From an uncultured Collinsella sp. (GTDB lineage Bacteria; Actinomycetota; Coriobacteriia; Coriobacteriales; Coriobacteriaceae): 6,142 bases of DNA. The stretch spans positions 1 to 6,142 of the forward strand of contig UQHQ01000057.1 of the NCBI GenBank assembly GCA_900540945.1, read 5' to 3'. How positions within the stretch are numbered: position 1 is the first letter of the stretch; every line of letters begins with the position of its first letter. Position numbers and translations under genes: made by a program. Positions 5,818-6,142 of this stretch are shown here, piece by piece. The notes beneath the pieces were generated by a model. It did not search any database. It was not told the origin of the DNA and was given only the letters and a program-made list of their open reading frames with translations.

Positions 5818-6142
5818 TTATGCCTCTGGCACCTCACCAGTCGCAAGGATCTGTTCGAGTGCATCCTCATCCAGCACGGGTACGCCCAGCTGCTCGGCTT
5901 TGGTGAGCTTGGAGCCCGCTTTGGGACCGGCGACCAGATAGCTCGTCTTCTTCGACACGCTGCCCGAAACCTTGGCGCCGAGCACCTTGAGCGCCGCGCC
6001 CGCCTCATCGCGCGTGCGGTTGACGAGCGTGCCGGTGAGCACGAAGGTCAGACCCGCGAGTGGCTGTGCGTCGGCGAGCTCGCCTGCCACGCCAGCGTCG
6101 GGTGCGGGCCGCCGCGGGGGGGGGGCCCCGGCCAACAAGTCC
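5818..6142 (-). CDS. ligA: NAD+-dependent DNA ligase LigA, C-terminal BRCT end (partial)
   Basis: The last ~108 codons of LigA, the essential ligase that seals nicks during replication and repair using NAD+. Only the C-terminal BRCT domain and part of the linker before it are in the window; the nucleotidyltransferase, OB, zinc-finger and HhH regions lie beyond the right edge. The BRCT domain is recognised from PLAGLTFVLTGTL, the GAKVSGSVSKKTSYLVAG block and AGSKLTKAEQLGVPVLDEDAL, which together are characteristic of LigA. The stop is TAA at 5818-5820. The reading frame stays open to the window edge; the TTG at 6136-6138 is an internal Leu codon, not a start. The linker before the BRCT domain is coded through a run of 10 C on the coding strand (6116-6125), giving a Pro-rich stretch. 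A length error there would shift the frame, so residues upstream of it are less certain. Confidence 0.9.
   Translation of the reverse strand, partial: DLLAGAPPPRRPAPDAGVAGELADAQPLAGLTFVLTGTLVNRTRDEAGAALKVLGAKVSGSVSKKTSYLVAGPKAGSKLTKAEQLGVPVLDEDALEQILATGEVPEA

Overview
The window is G+C-rich bacterial DNA with GTG and ATG starts preceded by GGAGG-type ribosome binding sites. The gene content and the style of the proteins fit a Gram-positive actinobacterium of the class Coriobacteriia (Collinsella-like). That placement is inferred from protein character only; no rRNA or other marker gene is present to prove it.

Layout. (1) 35-1895, minus strand: a two-gene molybdenum cofactor operon, moaA then moaC, the two enzymes that together turn GTP into cyclic pyranopterin monophosphate. 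They are 4 bp apart, and the Shine-Dalgarno of moaC is written in the codons of the C-terminal Gly-Gly of MoaA. (2) 2026-3329: a stand-alone 345-residue protein on the minus strand with a C-terminal PD-(D/E)XK (DUF559/Vsr-like) nuclease fold. It is framed by two direct copies of a 63-bp sequence that differ at one base, and each copy is itself a long palindrome able to form a 17-18 bp stem. This looks like a small cassette inserted between the moa operon and the efflux operon, and it is the most unusual part of the window. (3) 3431-5753, plus strand: a MATE multidrug efflux pump followed by a MerR-family regulator with a C-terminal GyrI-like ligand-binding domain. The promoter has the MerR-specific architecture (19-bp spacer filled by a dyad), so the pair is probably a self-contained drug-sensing and drug-export circuit. 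(4) 5752-5798: a hairpin terminator that can serve both strands, between the convergent merR and ligA genes. (5) 5818-6142, minus strand: the C-terminal end of NAD+-dependent DNA ligase LigA (BRCT domain), running off the window through a run of 10 G.

Intergenic stretches: 1896-2128 holds the probable moaA promoter and repeat copy 1. 3167-3501 (335 bp, divergent) holds a small GC hairpin, repeat copy 2, an 11-bp imperfect palindrome and the MerR-type promoter. No tRNA, rRNA, CRISPR array or recognisable transposase was seen.
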